This document shows, piece by piece, positions 25,198 through 35,580 of a stretch of 44,494 nt of DNA (position 1 is its first letter; every line of letters begins with the position of its first letter). Made by a program: the position numbers and the translations under genes. This DNA comes from Candidatus Merdivicinus faecavium (GTDB lineage Bacteria; Bacillota; Clostridia; Oscillospirales; Ruminococcaceae): the NCBI GenBank assembly GCA_018716285.1, contig DVKD01000007.1:1-44494 (forward strand), written 5' to 3'. The notes below the pieces were generated by a model, which ran no database searches, was not told where the DNA came from, and saw nothing but the letters and a program-made list of their open reading frames with translations.

Positions 25198-25773
25198 TCA
25201 GAGCACGCCTTTGGTGGAAAGCACGGCGTTCCCGGCCGGGACGACCGCCTGTCTCAGGCTGTGGGCCAGCGCCTTGAAAAGCGCCTCCGCCCTGTGGTGG
25301 TCGTTTTTGCCGTAGAGACAGCGCAGATGCAGGGTGATCCCGGCGTTATAGGCGAGGGCGCGCATGAATTCCTCCACCATCTGGGTATCCATCTCCCCGA
25401 TTTTGTCCGCCGTGAAAGGACAGTCAAAGACCAGGAAGGGCCGTTTGCTGATATCCAACGCGGCAAATCCGAGCGCCTCGTCCATCGGGACATAGGCCGA
25501 GCCGTACCGGGAGACCGGGACCTCCCCGAGCGCTTTGGCGAGCGCCTGCCCGAGGACGATGCCGGTGTCCTCGACGGTGTGGTGGCAGTCCACCTCGAGG
25601 TCACCCCGGACGGTGATCTCGAGGTCAAAGCCCGCGTGGACGCAGAGGGCGGTGAGCATGTGGTCGAAAAAACCAATGCCGGTGGCGATCTTCGCCTTGC
25701 CGGAGCCGTCGAGATTTAAGGTGACATGGACGTCGGTCTCCCTTGTTTTGCGGGCAAGCTGGGCTGTTCTCAC
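25198..25773 (-). CDS. hisB: Imidazoleglycerol-phosphate dehydratase
   Basis: A 191-aa monofunctional dehydratase without the phosphatase domain of the enterobacterial fusion. The two manganese-binding motifs are HHTVEDTG and HHRAEALFKA. The start is GTG, overlapping the hisC stop (GTGA), with GGAGGGG upstream. Histidinol-phosphate phosphatase must be encoded elsewhere. Confidence 0.97.
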   Translation of the reverse strand: MRTAQLARKTRETDVHVTLNLDGSGKAKIATGIGFFDHMLTALCVHAGFDLEITVRGDLEVDCHHTVEDTGIVLGQALAKALGEVPVSRYGSAYVPMDEALGFAALDISKRPFLVFDCPFTADKIGEMDTQMVEEFMRALAYNAGITLHLRCLYGKNDHHRAEALFKALAHSLRQAVVPAGNAVLSTKGVL

Positions 25774-26846
25774 GCTTTCCCCTCCATTTCTACCAGTATA
25801 TCGGCCAGGGCCGCGAATAATTCCTCCATCTGGTCCGGCGCGGGGACCGAGATGCGCAGGTACTCCCCGAAATTGCGCACCGCGATGGAGTAATCAAAGA
25901 GCCGGCTGTAGATCTCCCGCGCGGCCGCGGTCTTGACAAAAACGAAGTTGGTGCAGGTGGGGTAGACCTTCTCAAGGACCGGGAATTTCTCCGCCAGCCC
26001 GCACATCCGCTCGTAGAGGATGCCGGTGAGGCGGACCAGTTCGTCCCGCCGGGCGTCCAGATACGCCTTTTTGGAGAGGGCGCAGGCGCCGATGGCCTGG
26101 GAGATGCTGTTGACATTGTAGGGGGATTTGGCCGCGCGCAGGGCGATGGTCAGGGTGGGCTTGGCCACCGCGAACCCGAGCCGCACCGCCGCCATCCCGA
26201 TGGCTTTGGAGCAGGTCTTCAAAATGATGAGGTTGTCATGCTGCTGCACCTCGGGCAGGAAGCTCTGATCCCAGAAATCCATATACGCCTCGTCGAGGAC
26301 GACCAGCGCCCTGACCGAGGAGACGAGCCTGCGCACATCGTCCCGGGAAAGGCCGATGCTGGTGGGGTTGCAGGGGTTCGAGAAGATCACCGCCGCGATG
26401 TTGTTTTCATTGATGAAGGCGATGGCCTTATCGACCGGGATGGTCAGGCTGGCATCTTTCTCCAGCACGACCGGTTCGAGTTCGTAAAGTTCCGCATAAA
26501 ACCGGTACATCGAAAAATCCGGTGCGAAGGTCAGCAGTTTCTCCCCCTTCTGCAGGAGAGTGCCGCAGATGATGCTGATGAGCTCGTCCGAACCGTTGCC
26601 GGCTGTCACCGAGGATTCCGGAAGGCCGTAATACTCCGCGAAAGCGCGGCAGAGCTCGACGGCGTAGGGGTCGGGATAACGGTTGTAGGCCGCCTTGGCG
26701 GCGCAGTCCGCGAACTCGGCGCGCAGCGCCTCGTCCGGCGCAAAGCAGCTCTCGTTTGCGTCGAGGCGGATGCGGTACTCCCCCTCCATCGGCGCGTAGG
26801 GGGTCAGGTTTTTGATCTTGCCGCAAAGCTCGTACCCGCAGCTCAT
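25770..26846 (-). CDS. hisC: Histidinol-phosphate aminotransferase
   Basis: A 358-aa PLP enzyme of fold type I. Recognisable parts are GNGSDELI for cofactor binding, VVLDEAYMDF, the Schiff-base lysine in TCSKAIGMAAVRLGF, and a C-terminal arginine in YLRISV. It converts imidazole acetol phosphate to histidinol phosphate. The ATG overlaps the hisD stop by 4 nt and has a strong purine-rich site. Confidence 0.97.
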   Translation of the reverse strand: MSCGYELCGKIKNLTPYAPMEGEYRIRLDANESCFAPDEALRAEFADCAAKAAYNRYPDPYAVELCRAFAEYYGLPESSVTAGNGSDELISIICGTLLQKGEKLLTFAPDFSMYRFYAELYELEPVVLEKDASLTIPVDKAIAFINENNIAAVIFSNPCNPTSIGLSRDDVRRLVSSVRALVVLDEAYMDFWDQSFLPEVQQHDNLIILKTCSKAIGMAAVRLGFAVAKPTLTIALRAAKSPYNVNSISQAIGACALSKKAYLDARRDELVRLTGILYERMCGLAEKFPVLEKVYPTCTNFVFVKTAAAREIYSRLFDYSIAVRNFGEYLRISVPAPDQMEELFAALADILVEMEGKA

Positions 26847-28147
26847 GCTTCTTCCCCCTCTCCCCCACAGCGGACGATGATGGAGTTGGCGTGGGCGGTC
26901 AGCCCCTCGCGGTTGGCGAAGCGGATGATGTCCTCGCTCGCCTCCTGCAAGGCTTCCTTCGTATAATAGATGTAGCTGGATTTTTTGACAAAAGCGTCGA
27001 CCGACAGCGGCGAGAAGAACCGCGCGGTGCCCGAGGTCGGCAGGACGTGGTTGGGACCGGCGTAGTAGTCGCCGAGCGGCTCGGGGGAATACTGGCCGAG
27101 GAAGATCGAGCCCGCGTTGTCGAGCCTCCCGAGGTACGGGAAGGGGTTGTCGACGATCACTTCCAGATGCTCGGGCGCGACTTCGTTTGCCAGTTCGATG
27201 GCCCGGTCGATGTTTTCGCAGATGATGATGCCGCCGAAGCCGGCGAGGGACTTGCGGATGATTTCCCTGCGGGAAAGCCCCTCGACCTGCCGCTCCAGCT
27301 CCTTGACCGTCTCGCGCGCCAGCTTCTCGCTGGTGGTGATGAGGATGGCCGAGGCGAGGACGTCGTGCTCGGCCTGGGACATCAGGTCGGCGGCGACGTA
27401 CTGCGGGTCGGCGGTCTCATCCGCCAGGACGAGGATCTCGCTCGGGCCGGCGATCATGTCGATGTCGACGGTTCCGTAGAGCTGGCGCTTGGCGGTCGCC
27501 ACAAAGATGTTGCCGGGGCCGACAATCTTGTCGACCTTCGGGATGGTCTCGGTGCCGTAAGCGAGGGCTGCAATCGCCTGCGCGCCGCCCATGAGGAAGA
27601 CCCGGTCCACCCCCGCGACGGCCGCAGCGGTGAGGATGTCGGGGTTTGCCTTGCCGTCCTTTGTGGGTGGCGTCACCATGATGAGCTCCTCCACCCCGGC
27701 GATCTTGGCCGGTACGGCGTTCATGAGGACCGAGGAGGGGTAGGCCGCCGTGCCGCCGGGCACATACAGCCCCACCCGCTTGAGACCGCGGATCCGCTGG
27801 CCCAGGATCACGCCGTTTTCCTTGAAGTCGACAAAGCTCTGGTGCTTCTGGCGGTTGTGGAAGGCGGCGATATTTTCCATCGAATTTAAGAGGGTCGAGA
27901 CAAAATCGGGGTCGGCGGCGGTCAGCGCGTCGTTTATCTCCTCCCGGCTCACCTCGATGGAGGGCGGGAGCTTGCCGTCGAATTTGAGGGTGTATTCGGC
28001 GACGGCTTTGTCCCCGTTTGCCCGGACGTTCTCAATGATCTCGGCGACCGTCTGGGTCACCTTTTTGTCCACCTCCCCGCTCCGGGAGCGGATGGAGGCG
28101 AGGAGGGCGGCTTCCTCCCTGCCGTTTGCGGATACGATTGGCAGCAT
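26843..28147 (-). CDS. hisD: Histidinol dehydrogenase
   Basis: A 434-aa zinc- and NAD-dependent enzyme oxidising histidinol to histidine in the last step of the pathway. Landmarks are [32 protein letters not shown] and the catalytic-site EHLEV. AAAGGAAGG precedes the ATG, 18 nt after hisG. Confidence 0.98.
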   Translation of the reverse strand: MLPIVSANGREEAALLASIRSRSGEVDKKVTQTVAEIIENVRANGDKAVAEYTLKFDGKLPPSIEVSREEINDALTAADPDFVSTLLNSMENIAAFHNRQKHQSFVDFKENGVILGQRIRGLKRVGLYVPGGTAAYPSSVLMNAVPAKIAGVEELIMVTPPTKDGKANPDILTAAAVAGVDRVFLMGGAQAIAALAYGTETIPKVDKIVGPGNIFVATAKRQLYGTVDIDMIAGPSEILVLADETADPQYVAADLMSQAEHDVLASAILITTSEKLARETVKELERQVEGLSRREIIRKSLAGFGGIIICENIDRAIELANEVAPEHLEVIVDNPFPYLGRLDNAGSIFLGQYSPEPLGDYYAGPNHVLPTSGTARFFSPLSVDAFVKKSSYIYYTKEALQEASEDIIRFANREGLTAHANSIIVRCGGEGEEA

Positions 28148-28165
28148 ATCGGTCCTTCCTTTCTG

Positions 28166-28792
28166 CTAAATTGCGGTCTTGATGGCGGAAATCACCGCTT
28201 CCAGCTCCTTTTTGCGGAGCTTGAGGCTTGCGGCGTTGACAATGAGCCGGGCCGAGAGGCTGATGATGTTCTCGGTGACTTCCAGCCCGTTTTCCCGGAG
28301 GGTCGCGCCGGTCTCGACGATGTCGACAATGCCGTCCGAGAGCCCCAGAAGCGGGGCGAGCTCGACCGAGCCCTCGATCTTGATGATCTCGACGTCCATC
28401 CCCTTGCCGGCGAAGAATTCGCGGGCGACGCCGGGGTACTTGGTCGCGATGGTCTTGACCTGGTAGCCCGCGTAGAAATCGGTCCCCTTCTTGACGGCGA
28501 GGGCGAACCGGCACTTGCCGAACCCGAGGTCGACCACCTCGAAAAAGCTGCCGCCGTATTCCAATATGGTGTCCTTGCCGACTACCCCCATATCGCAGGC
28601 GCCGTGCTCGACGTAGGTGATGACGTCGGCGGCCTTGGCGAGGACGATCTCGAGGTTCGCGTCCGGCACCTCGAGGATGAGCCTGCGGCCCTTGTTGCGG
28701 AGCTGCGAGCAGTCGTACCCGAGCTTTTCAAACAGCCGGATAGTGGATTCCTCCAGCCGCCCTTTGGTCAGGGCAATGCGAATCGGCTTCAT
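28166..28792 (-). CDS. hisG: ATP phosphoribosyltransferase, short-form catalytic subunit
   Basis: A 208-aa short HisG that couples ATP and PRPP, the committed step. It has the N-terminal IALTKGRLEEST, GACDMGVVGKDT, and the PRPP loop region VDIVETGATLRENGL, but lacks the C-terminal histidine-sensing domain of long HisG. Short HisG needs HisZ for activity and feedback, and hisZ is directly upstream with a 4-nt overlap. Confidence 0.97.
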   Translation of the reverse strand: MKPIRIALTKGRLEESTIRLFEKLGYDCSQLRNKGRRLILEVPDANLEIVLAKAADVITYVEHGACDMGVVGKDTILEYGGSFFEVVDLGFGKCRFALAVKKGTDFYAGYQVKTIATKYPGVAREFFAGKGMDVEIIKIEGSVELAPLLGLSDGIVDIVETGATLRENGLEVTENIISLSARLIVNAASLKLRKKELEAVISAIKTAI

Positions 28793-29979
28793 ACCCGCAC
28801 CTCCATCAGATCTTCATTGACGACATAGACGACCGGGATCCCGCGCTTGACCGCGTAAAGGCGGCTCTGCTCAAAGGTCTCGAAGGGGCTGAATTCCGCG
28901 CAGAAGCCGTGGGAGGCAAGCTTGCGGATCTCGAGCAGCGCCTTGACCTCATAGCCCTCCTCGGCAAAAACCAGCACGTCGGGGGCCGGCGTCTTGGGCT
29001 GGGCAGGCAGCAGCACCTTGGCCACCGCGTCGACGTTCAGGGAAAAGCCGACCGCCGGCTCATCCTGCCCATAATCGGCAAGCAGGGTGTCGTACCGGCC
29101 GCCCTGCAGGGCGGTCGCGCCCAGCCCCTGGATGTAGCCCTTAAAGACGATGCCGGTGTAGTAGCCGGTCCGGTTGACGATGCCGAGGTCGAGGGAGACC
29201 CGCTCCCCCAGCCCCAGCCCGGAAAGCGCCTGGTAAAGGCCGCGCAGCGCGTCCAGATAGGGGGCAAGCTCCGGGCAGTCAAGGGCCGCGGCCGCCTCGT
29301 CGAGCACCTCCTCCCCGCCGAAGAGGGCGGGCAGCTGTTTGAGGCTCGCGGCGGTCTTTTTGTCCTCCATCCGGTCGAGCATGTCGTTTAGGGCCGGGTA
29401 GTTCTTGGTCTGGATGAGGGTGCGGATCTCCTCCGACTGCTCCTCGTCGAGATTCAGCTTGCGGATGAGGGTGTTGAAAAAGCCGATGTGGCCGATCTCC
29501 AGCCGGAAATCGTCGAGCCCGCAGCTCTGGAGAGTTTCGAGCGCGAGGACAAGCACCTCGAGGTCGGCCCTGCGCCCGCCGGCGCCGATGATCTCCACCC
29601 CGATCTGGGGGATCTCGTGGCTGCGTCCGGTCAGGGCGGGGGTGATGGTGTAGATATTCTGGTCATAGAAAAGCCGCAGCGGCCGCACCTGATCGCGGAG
29701 CCGGGTCGCGGCCAGCCTGGCAATCGGCATGGTCAGGTCAGGCTTTAGGGCGAGCAGCCGCCCCTTGCTGTCGACCAGCTTATACATGGTCTCCTGCGGG
29801 AGGCCGTGGGTCTCCGAGCTGAAGACGTCGTAAAATTCGATGCCGGGGGTGATGACCTCGGTAAAGCCCCTGGAAACGAAGAGGGCCTTGATCTTCTCCT
29901 CCACCCTGCGGCGGGCGGCGCAATCCTCAAAGAGGATGTCCCGGGTTCCTTCCGGGGCAATCAGCTTATTCTTCTGCAT
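28789..29979 (-). CDS. hisZ: ATP phosphoribosyltransferase regulatory subunit
   Basis: A 396-aa paralogue of histidyl-tRNA synthetase that binds short HisG and confers histidine feedback. It retains class II synthetase-like motifs (IAPEGTRDILFED, LALKPDLTMPIARLAA, RSHEIPQIGVEIIG) but lacks the anticodon-binding region of a full synthetase. The ATG before QKNKL has GGAAAGGA 6 nt upstream; an in-frame ATG 22 codons earlier lies at the promoter and is rejected. First gene of the ten-gene histidine operon. Confidence 0.95.
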   Translation of the reverse strand: MQKNKLIAPEGTRDILFEDCAARRRVEEKIKALFVSRGFTEVITPGIEFYDVFSSETHGLPQETMYKLVDSKGRLLALKPDLTMPIARLAATRLRDQVRPLRLFYDQNIYTITPALTGRSHEIPQIGVEIIGAGGRRADLEVLVLALETLQSCGLDDFRLEIGHIGFFNTLIRKLNLDEEQSEEIRTLIQTKNYPALNDMLDRMEDKKTAASLKQLPALFGGEEVLDEAAAALDCPELAPYLDALRGLYQALSGLGLGERVSLDLGIVNRTGYYTGIVFKGYIQGLGATALQGGRYDTLLADYGQDEPAVGFSLNVDAVAKVLLPAQPKTPAPDVLVFAEEGYEVKALLEIRKLASHGFCAEFSPFETFEQSRLYAVKRGIPVVYVVNEDLMEVRV

Positions 29980-30035
29980 AGGCAATCCTTTCCGCAGCGG
30001 AGGTGCCACCTCTCGCAGCGCTTTACTGTGGTAAT

Positions 30036-30064
30036 ATATTAGCACATGAAATTGACGCTGTCAA
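30036..30064 (-). promoter_or_regulatory. Promoter of the histidine operon
   Basis: Minus strand TTGACA, 17-nt spacer, TAATAT, with an AT-rich stretch upstream including the palindrome TTTTTGCAAAAA (30077-30088). The predicted start point is about 50 nt before the hisZ ATG, too short for a T-box leader. Confidence 0.88.
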
Positions 30065-30065
30065 T
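30051..30065. promoter_or_regulatory. Inverted repeat over the -35 box of the histidine promoter
   Basis: Perfect dyad ATTGAC-gct-GTCAAT that contains the -35 hexamer. A repressor bound here would block RNA polymerase. No his repressor is encoded nearby; the match could be partly chance because the -35 box itself supplies one arm. Confidence 0.45.
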
Positions 30066-30097
30066 GCTTTCTGAACTTTTTGCAAAAATCAAACAAA

Positions 30098-33000
30098 TTA
30101 AAAGAAGGTCATCTGGCTGGATTTGGGCAAATCTTTGGTAACGCCGAGCTGCCCCAGCGTCTCGATGATGGTTTTGGAGACGCCGGAACGGGTCTGCACC
30201 TCCTCGACCGAGATGTAAGGCCCCTGCTGACCGGCCTCCATCAGGCTGTAGGCGGCGGCATCGCCCAGGCCCTTGATGGCGTTGAAGGGCAGGCGGATCT
30301 TGCCGTCCTCGATCTGGTACTTGACCGCGTGGGACTTATACAGGTCGATGTTCAAAAACTCAAACCCCCGGCAGAGCATCTCGTTGATGATGAGCAGGGT
30401 GTTGAAGACGTCCTCCTCCTTGACGCTCCGGTCCATGTCGCGGAGCTGCAGGATGCGGGCGCGGGTCGCCTCCCGGCCGGCGAGGGCGGATTCCACCTCG
30501 AAATCCCCGCCGCGGACGGTGAAGAAGGCCGCGTAATAGGCGAGCGGCTTATGCACCTTGTACCAGGCGAGCCGGATGGCCGCGATGACGTAGGCGGCGG
30601 CGTGGGCTTTGGGGAACATGTACTTGATCTTGAGGCAGCTCTCGATGTACCATTCCGGCACGTCGTGGGCGCGCATGTCCTCCTTCATCTCCTCGGTGAG
30701 GAGCTTGGGGGCCTTGCCCTTTCGGGTGATCTCCATGATCTTGAAGGCGGTCTTGGGCTCCATCCCCTTGTGCATGAGGTAGGTCATGATGCTGTCGCGG
30801 GTCCCGATGACGTTGGAAATGGTGCAGGTCTTGGAGTCGATGAGGTCCTTGGCGTTGCCGAGCCAGACGTCGGTGCCGTGGGAGAGGCCAGAGATCTGCA
30901 GAAGGTCGGCGAAGGTCTTGGGCTGGGCTTCCAGCAGCATGCCCCGGACAAAGGGCGTCCCCATCTCCGGGAGGGAGAGGGTGCCGGTTTCACTGAAAAT
31001 CTCGTCCGGTGTGACCCCCAGCGCCTCGGTTGAAGTAAACAGGCTGAAAACCGCCGGGTCGCTCATGGAAACCTTCATGACGCTGATGCCGGTCAGGTCC
31101 TCGATGTGGCGGTAGAGGGTCGGGACATCGTGCCCCAGCTCGTCGAGCTTCAAAATGGTGTCGTGGAGGGAGTGGAAGTCGAAGTGGGTGGTCAAAATAT
31201 CGCTGTCCGCCTTGTCGGCCGGGTGCTGGATGGGGGTGAAGGCGTAGACCTCGTAGTCGGAGGGGATGACGACCATGCCGCCGGGGTGCTGGCCGGTCGT
31301 CCGTTTGACGCCGGTGCAGCCCTGGGCGAGCCGCAGCTCCTCCGCCTTGTGGGCGACCTTCCCCCGCTCCTCGAGGTACTTGAGGACAAAGCCGAAGGCG
31401 GTCTTTTCGGCGACGGTCGAGATGGTGCCCGCCTTGAAGACGTGGTCGGCGCCGAAGAGCTCCTCGGTGTAGCGGTGGACCTGGCTCTGGTACTCGCCGG
31501 AGAAGTTTAAGTCGATATCCGGCTCCTTGTCGCCGTCAAACCCGAGGAAGGTCTCGAAGGGAATGTCGTGGCCGTCCTGGTCCATCCGCGCCCCGCAGAC
31601 CGGGCAGTCTTTGGGCGGCATGTCGAAGCCCGAGCCGACGCTGCCGTCGGTAAAGAACTCGCTGTGCTTGCATTCCGGGCAGACATAGTGCGGCGCAAGA
31701 GGGTTTACTTCCGAAATCCCCGCCATCGTCGCCACAAAGGAGGAACCGACCGATCCCCGCGAGCCGACGAGGTAGCCGTGCTCGACCGAGTAATGCACCA
31801 GCTTCTGGGCGATCATGTACATGACCGAAAAGCCGTGCTTGATGATGGAGTCGAGCTCCCGCTGGAGCCGCGTCCCGACGATTTCGGGGACCGGGTCGCC
31901 GTAAACCTCCCGCGCCTTCGCCCAGGTGATCTTCTGGATATCCTCGTCGGCCCCCGCGATGCTGGGGGGGAAGGTCCCCTTCGGGATGGGGCGGATGTCC
32001 GGCTCGACCATATCGGCGATTTTCTGCGGGTTTTGCACGACGACTTCGTACGCCTTCTCCTTCCCGAGGTAGCTAAACTCGGCGAGCATCTCGTCGGTGG
32101 TGCGCAGGAAGAGCGGCGCCTGCTGGTCGGCATCCTTAAAGCCCATCCCGGCCATCAGGATGGCGCGGAAGATGGAGTCCCGCTCGTTCAGGAAATGGAC
32201 GTCGCAGGTCGCGACGACCGGCTTGCCGAGCTTCTCGCCGATGCGGCAGATGAGGCGGTTGTTTTCCATGAGCTGCTCCCGGCTGGCGACCGTCCCCTCG
32301 CGGAGCATGAAGTCGTTGTTGCCGAGCGGCTGGATCTCGAGGTAGTCGTAAAAATCCGCGATGGCGCAGAGCTCCTCAAAGCTCTTGCCCGCCAAAATTG
32401 CCTGGTAAAGCTCCCCCGCCTCGCAGGCGCTGCCGACGAGCAGCCCCTCGCGGAGCTTTGCGAGCTCGCTCTTGGGGGTGCGGGGGTTGCGGTAGAAGTA
32501 CTGGGTGTGGGCCATCGAGACGAGGCGGTAGAGATTTTTGAGACCCAGGTGGTTTTTGACCAGCAGGATCTGGTGGTAGCTGCGCAGCTGCTTGGGGTCG
32601 CCGCCGCCGGCCGCCCGGTTGATCCCGCCGAGGGAGCGGACGCCCATGTCGGCGGAGAGCTTTTCGGTCATTTCGAGGAAGATGCGGGCGAGCATCTCGG
32701 CGTCGTCGGAAGCGCGGTGGTGGTTGAAGTCCCCGAGCTTCAGGTATTCGGCGAGGGTGTTCAGCTTGTGCCGCTTGAGCTCGGGGTAGAGGGCGCGGGC
32801 CAGCACAACGGTGTCCAGGTAGGTGTGCGGCAGCGAAATCCCGTTCCGGCGGGCTGCGGCGTTTAAAAAGCTCATGTCAAAGGGGGCGTTGTGGGCGATG
32901 AGCGGACGCTCCCCCGCAAACTCCAGAAACTGCCGCAGAGCCTCCCCTTCCGCGGGCGCATCGGCGACCATGTCGTCCCGGATGCCGGTCAGCTCGACGA

Positions 33001-34444
33001 TGTGCGGGGGGATGGGCTTGCCGGGGTTGACGAAGGTGTTGAACCGCCCGGCGATCTCCCCGTTTTTGAGGAGCACCGCGCCGATCTCGGTCAGCCGCTC
33101 GCTCTGGGCGCTCAAGCCGGTGGTTTCGGTGTCGAAGACGATGAATTCGCCGTCAAAGGGGGTGTCGTCCCCTCCCACGACCGCCTCGACGCTGTCGTTG
33201 ACAAAGTAGGATTCGACCCCGTAGAGGACCTTGAAGTCCCCGCCCTCCTTGCGGATGTCCGCGACGGTGTTCATGGCGTCCGGGAAGGCCTGGACGACGC
33301 CGTGGTCGGTGATGGCGATGGCCTTGTGGCCCCAGCGGAAGGCGGTTTTGATGATGTCGGCGGTGTCGGAAACGCCGTCCATCGCCGACATCTTGGTGTG
33401 GCAGTGCAGCTCGATCCGCTTTTCCTCCGCATTGTCGGTGCGGGGGATCTTATTGAGGATCATGATGTCGTAGGGCTTGATGGAGACCTCCCGGTCGTAC
33501 TTGTCGTCGACCACGTCGCCGCGGACCATGACGGTCGCGCCCTTTTTCATCAGGCTGTACTTCTCCTCGTTCTCCACCGTATCGATGATTTTGATGGTGT
33601 TGCTCGAGGTGTAGTCGCTGAAATTCCAGGTGAGGATGACCTTGTCCCCCGCCCGCGTCACCTTGGATTCGCTTGCGAAGATGTCGCCCCAGACGACGAC
33701 GGTGCCGCTGCTCGGGGTGATCTCCCGCATCGGGATGGGCTGGTCGGTGATCTTGCGGCCTTTGAGGAGCTTGGCCTCCTTTTTAAATTGCAGGGCGGTG
33801 AAGTCGACAGAGATCTCCTCCGGCTCGTCCTTGACCCCGCCGGAGCGGCGGGAATAACCGCCGTTTCCGCCCCCGTTCCAGCGGGGAGCCTGCTTGGGGG
33901 CGGCGGGTTTCGGGGTAGAAGGCTCGGGCTGCTGGATGACGACCGGTTCGGCGGGGAGGACGGGCTCCTCTACCAGCAGAACGCCGTCGAATACCACCTC
34001 GGCCCGGACGCTGAAGCGCTCGAAGATGATCTTCTGGAGCAGCCGGTCGACCCCGGCCTGCATGAGGATATCCCGCCCGCCGTTCTGAAGGCGGACGGTC
34101 AGCACAGAGCCATCCCATTCGGGGGAAGCCCCCTCGAAAAAGCCGTTGACCACCCCGCTCAGCTCCTTGAGCTCGTGGACAAGGGAGGGAAAATAATCGA
34201 CCGAAAAGAGGTTCGGCAGGTATTTCATCTGGAAAGCGACCCGCTTGAGCCCCGCTCTGCGCGCGACCGAAAGGCCGCATTCCTTGACAAGCGCCGCCTC
34301 GACGATCTGTTCGCTTTTGACCGTTGCGCGGATGTCCTGGGCCTCCCGGTCCGCATCGATGCGCAGAAGCTCGCAGCCTTCAAATGCCGCGGCGTACTGC
34401 GGTTCCAGATATTCCCCGAAAATATAGGCAAAGCTGTTCTGCAT
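30098..34444 (-). CDS. polC: DNA polymerase III alpha subunit, Gram-positive type PolC
   Basis: A 1448-aa replicative polymerase, close to the 1437 aa of the B. subtilis enzyme. In order: an N-terminal region, an OB-fold (about 235-330), a PHP domain ([27 protein letters not shown]) interrupted by a DEDD 3'-5' exonuclease ([11 protein letters not shown] at about 430, [12 protein letters not shown]), the rest of PHP, then the polymerase core with a zinc finger (CPECKH, CPVC) and catalytic acidic motif [10 protein letters not shown], and a C-terminal HhH/duplex-binding region. It proofreads its own product. GGAAGGGGA precedes the ATG, 15 nt after ispG. Confidence 0.98.
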   Translation of the reverse strand: MQNSFAYIFGEYLEPQYAAAFEGCELLRIDADREAQDIRATVKSEQIVEAALVKECGLSVARRAGLKRVAFQMKYLPNLFSVDYFPSLVHELKELSGVVNGFFEGASPEWDGSVLTVRLQNGGRDILMQAGVDRLLQKIIFERFSVRAEVVFDGVLLVEEPVLPAEPVVIQQPEPSTPKPAAPKQAPRWNGGGNGGYSRRSGGVKDEPEEISVDFTALQFKKEAKLLKGRKITDQPIPMREITPSSGTVVVWGDIFASESKVTRAGDKVILTWNFSDYTSSNTIKIIDTVENEEKYSLMKKGATVMVRGDVVDDKYDREVSIKPYDIMILNKIPRTDNAEEKRIELHCHTKMSAMDGVSDTADIIKTAFRWGHKAIAITDHGVVQAFPDAMNTVADIRKEGGDFKVLYGVESYFVNDSVEAVVGGDDTPFDGEFIVFDTETTGLSAQSERLTEIGAVLLKNGEIAGRFNTFVNPGKPIPPHIVELTGIRDDMVADAPAEGEALRQFLEFAGERPLIAHNAPFDMSFLNAAARRNGISLPHTYLDTVVLARALYPELKRHKLNTLAEYLKLGDFNHHRASDDAEMLARIFLEMTEKLSADMGVRSLGGINRAAGGGDPKQLRSYHQILLVKNHLGLKNLYRLVSMAHTQYFYRNPRTPKSELAKLREGLLVGSACEAGELYQAILAGKSFEELCAIADFYDYLEIQPLGNNDFMLREGTVASREQLMENNRLICRIGEKLGKPVVATCDVHFLNERDSIFRAILMAGMGFKDADQQAPLFLRTTDEMLAEFSYLGKEKAYEVVVQNPQKIADMVEPDIRPIPKGTFPPSIAGADEDIQKITWAKAREVYGDPVPEIVGTRLQRELDSIIKHGFSVMYMIAQKLVHYSVEHGYLVGSRGSVGSSFVATMAGISEVNPLAPHYVCPECKHSEFFTDGSVGSGFDMPPKDCPVCGARMDQDGHDIPFETFLGFDGDKEPDIDLNFSGEYQSQVHRYTEELFGADHVFKAGTISTVAEKTAFGFVLKYLEERGKVAHKAEELRLAQGCTGVKRTTGQHPGGMVVIPSDYEVYAFTPIQHPADKADSDILTTHFDFHSLHDTILKLDELGHDVPTLYRHIEDLTGISVMKVSMSDPAVFSLFTSTEALGVTPDEIFSETGTLSLPEMGTPFVRGMLLEAQPKTFADLLQISGLSHGTDVWLGNAKDLIDSKTCTISNVIGTRDSIMTYLMHKGMEPKTAFKIMEITRKGKAPKLLTEEMKEDMRAHDVPEWYIESCLKIKYMFPKAHAAAYVIAAIRLAWYKVHKPLAYYAAFFTVRGGDFEVESALAGREATRARILQLRDMDRSVKEEDVFNTLLIINEMLCRGFEFLNIDLYKSHAVKYQIEDGKIRLPFNAIKGLGDAAAYSLMEAGQQGPYISVEEVQTRSGVSKTIIETLGQLGVTKDLPKSSQMTFF

Positions 34445-34459
34445 GCTGTTCCCCTTCCG

Positions 34460-35503
34460 TCACATCTTTTCGATTTCCGCCATCAGCTCGTCCACAATGC
34501 GCCCCTCCGGGATCTTGCGCAGGATCTCCCCCTTCTTAAAGAGGATGGCGCAGCCGTCGCCGCCTGCGACGCCGATGTCCGCCTCCCTGGCTTCGCCGGG
34601 TCCGTTGACCGCGCAGCCCATCACCGCGACCCGGATGGGCTTTTGGACCGACGCAAGCCGCGCCTCCACCTCGTTCGCGAGGGAAATGAGGTCGATGCGG
34701 GTCCGGCCGCAGGTCGGGCAGGAGACGATCTGCGGCGCGTCCGGGCAGAGGTCGAGCGCTTTGAGGATGTCCCGCGCGGCTGCGACCTCCCGCAGCGGGT
34801 CGGCGGTCAGCGAGACGCGGATGGTCTCGCCGATGCTGTCCGCGAGCAGGGCCCCGATGCCGGCGGCGGATTTGATGATCCCCATCCGCTCGGTCCCCGC
34901 CTCGGTCACGCCGAGGTGGAGGGGGTAATCACAGCAGGCGGCGAGCTTGCGGTAGGCTTCGATCATCGTCTGCACCCGGGAGGATTTGAGGGAGATGACA
35001 ATCTGGTCAAAATCGAATTTTTCGAGCAGCCGGGCGTTATAAAGCCCGCTTTCGACCAGGGCGTCGGCGGTCGGCGCGCCGTATTTGGCGAGGATGTGCT
35101 TTTCAAGCGACCCGCCGTTGACCCCGATGCGGATGGGGACGCCTTTGGCGGCGCAGGCCTTGGCGACCGCCTTCACGCGGTCCTCGTCCCCGATATTGCC
35201 GGGATTGATCCGGACCTTGTCCACCCCGGCGGCGACCGCCTCGAGGGCCAGCCGGTAGTCAAAGTGGATATCCGCGACCAGCGGGACGGAGACTGCTTCC
35301 TTGATCTTCGGGATGAGGGCGACCGCCGCTTTGTCCGGGATCGCGGCCCGGATGATCTCGCAGCCGGCCCGTTCCAGCGCGGCCGCCTGGGCCACGCTCC
35401 CCGGGATGTCGGTGCTGGGGACGCTCAGCATAGACTGGATGTACACCCGCCCGTCCCCAAAGGTCAAATTCCCAAGCTTCACCGGAAGCACCTTTCTCGC
35501 CAC
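34460..35503 (-). CDS. ispG: 4-hydroxy-3-methylbut-2-enyl diphosphate synthase
   Basis: A 347-aa [4Fe-4S] enzyme of the MEP isoprenoid pathway (also called GcpE). The N-terminal barrel shows VYIQSMLSVPSTD and VRINPGNIGD; the cluster cysteines are in SCPTCGRTR and MGCAVNGPGEA. The start is GTG (reads as ARKVLPVKLGN after the initiator) because GAGAGGAG lies 8 nt upstream; the longer reading would translate the terminator hairpin. It shares the MEP pathway with dxr in the same cluster. Confidence 0.95.
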   Translation of the reverse strand: MARKVLPVKLGNLTFGDGRVYIQSMLSVPSTDIPGSVAQAAALERAGCEIIRAAIPDKAAVALIPKIKEAVSVPLVADIHFDYRLALEAVAAGVDKVRINPGNIGDEDRVKAVAKACAAKGVPIRIGVNGGSLEKHILAKYGAPTADALVESGLYNARLLEKFDFDQIVISLKSSRVQTMIEAYRKLAACCDYPLHLGVTEAGTERMGIIKSAAGIGALLADSIGETIRVSLTADPLREVAAARDILKALDLCPDAPQIVSCPTCGRTRIDLISLANEVEARLASVQKPIRVAVMGCAVNGPGEAREADIGVAGGDGCAILFKKGEILRKIPEGRIVDELMAEIEKM

Positions 35504-35523
35504 AGCAAAAACTCCTCTCTCGC

Positions 35524-35549
35524 AAAAAGGGACAGAGCAAATCTGTCCC
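35524..35549 (-). terminator. Terminator-like hairpin upstream of ispG
   Basis: Perfect 7-bp stem GGGACAG/CTGTCCC with a 7-nt loop, followed on the minus strand directly by TTTTTG. It lies 21 nt before the ispG start codon and 31 nt after the 96-aa gene. No promoter is visible between it and ispG. Confidence 0.8.
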
Positions 35550-35580
35550 AAAACATCCGTTATTTTCCAATAAGCCAGCT

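Noticed and set aside
29990-30025. AGGTGGCACCT upstream of hisZ, resembling a T-box antiterminator core
   Set aside because: The leader is only about 50 nt, there is no stem I, specifier loop or terminator, and the match to the T-box consensus is partial.
30077-30088. Palindrome TTTTTGCAAAAA between polC and the histidine promoter as a polC terminator
   Set aside because: The stem is only A-T pairs around GC with no loop, so it would not fold as a terminator; it may just be an AT-rich upstream element.
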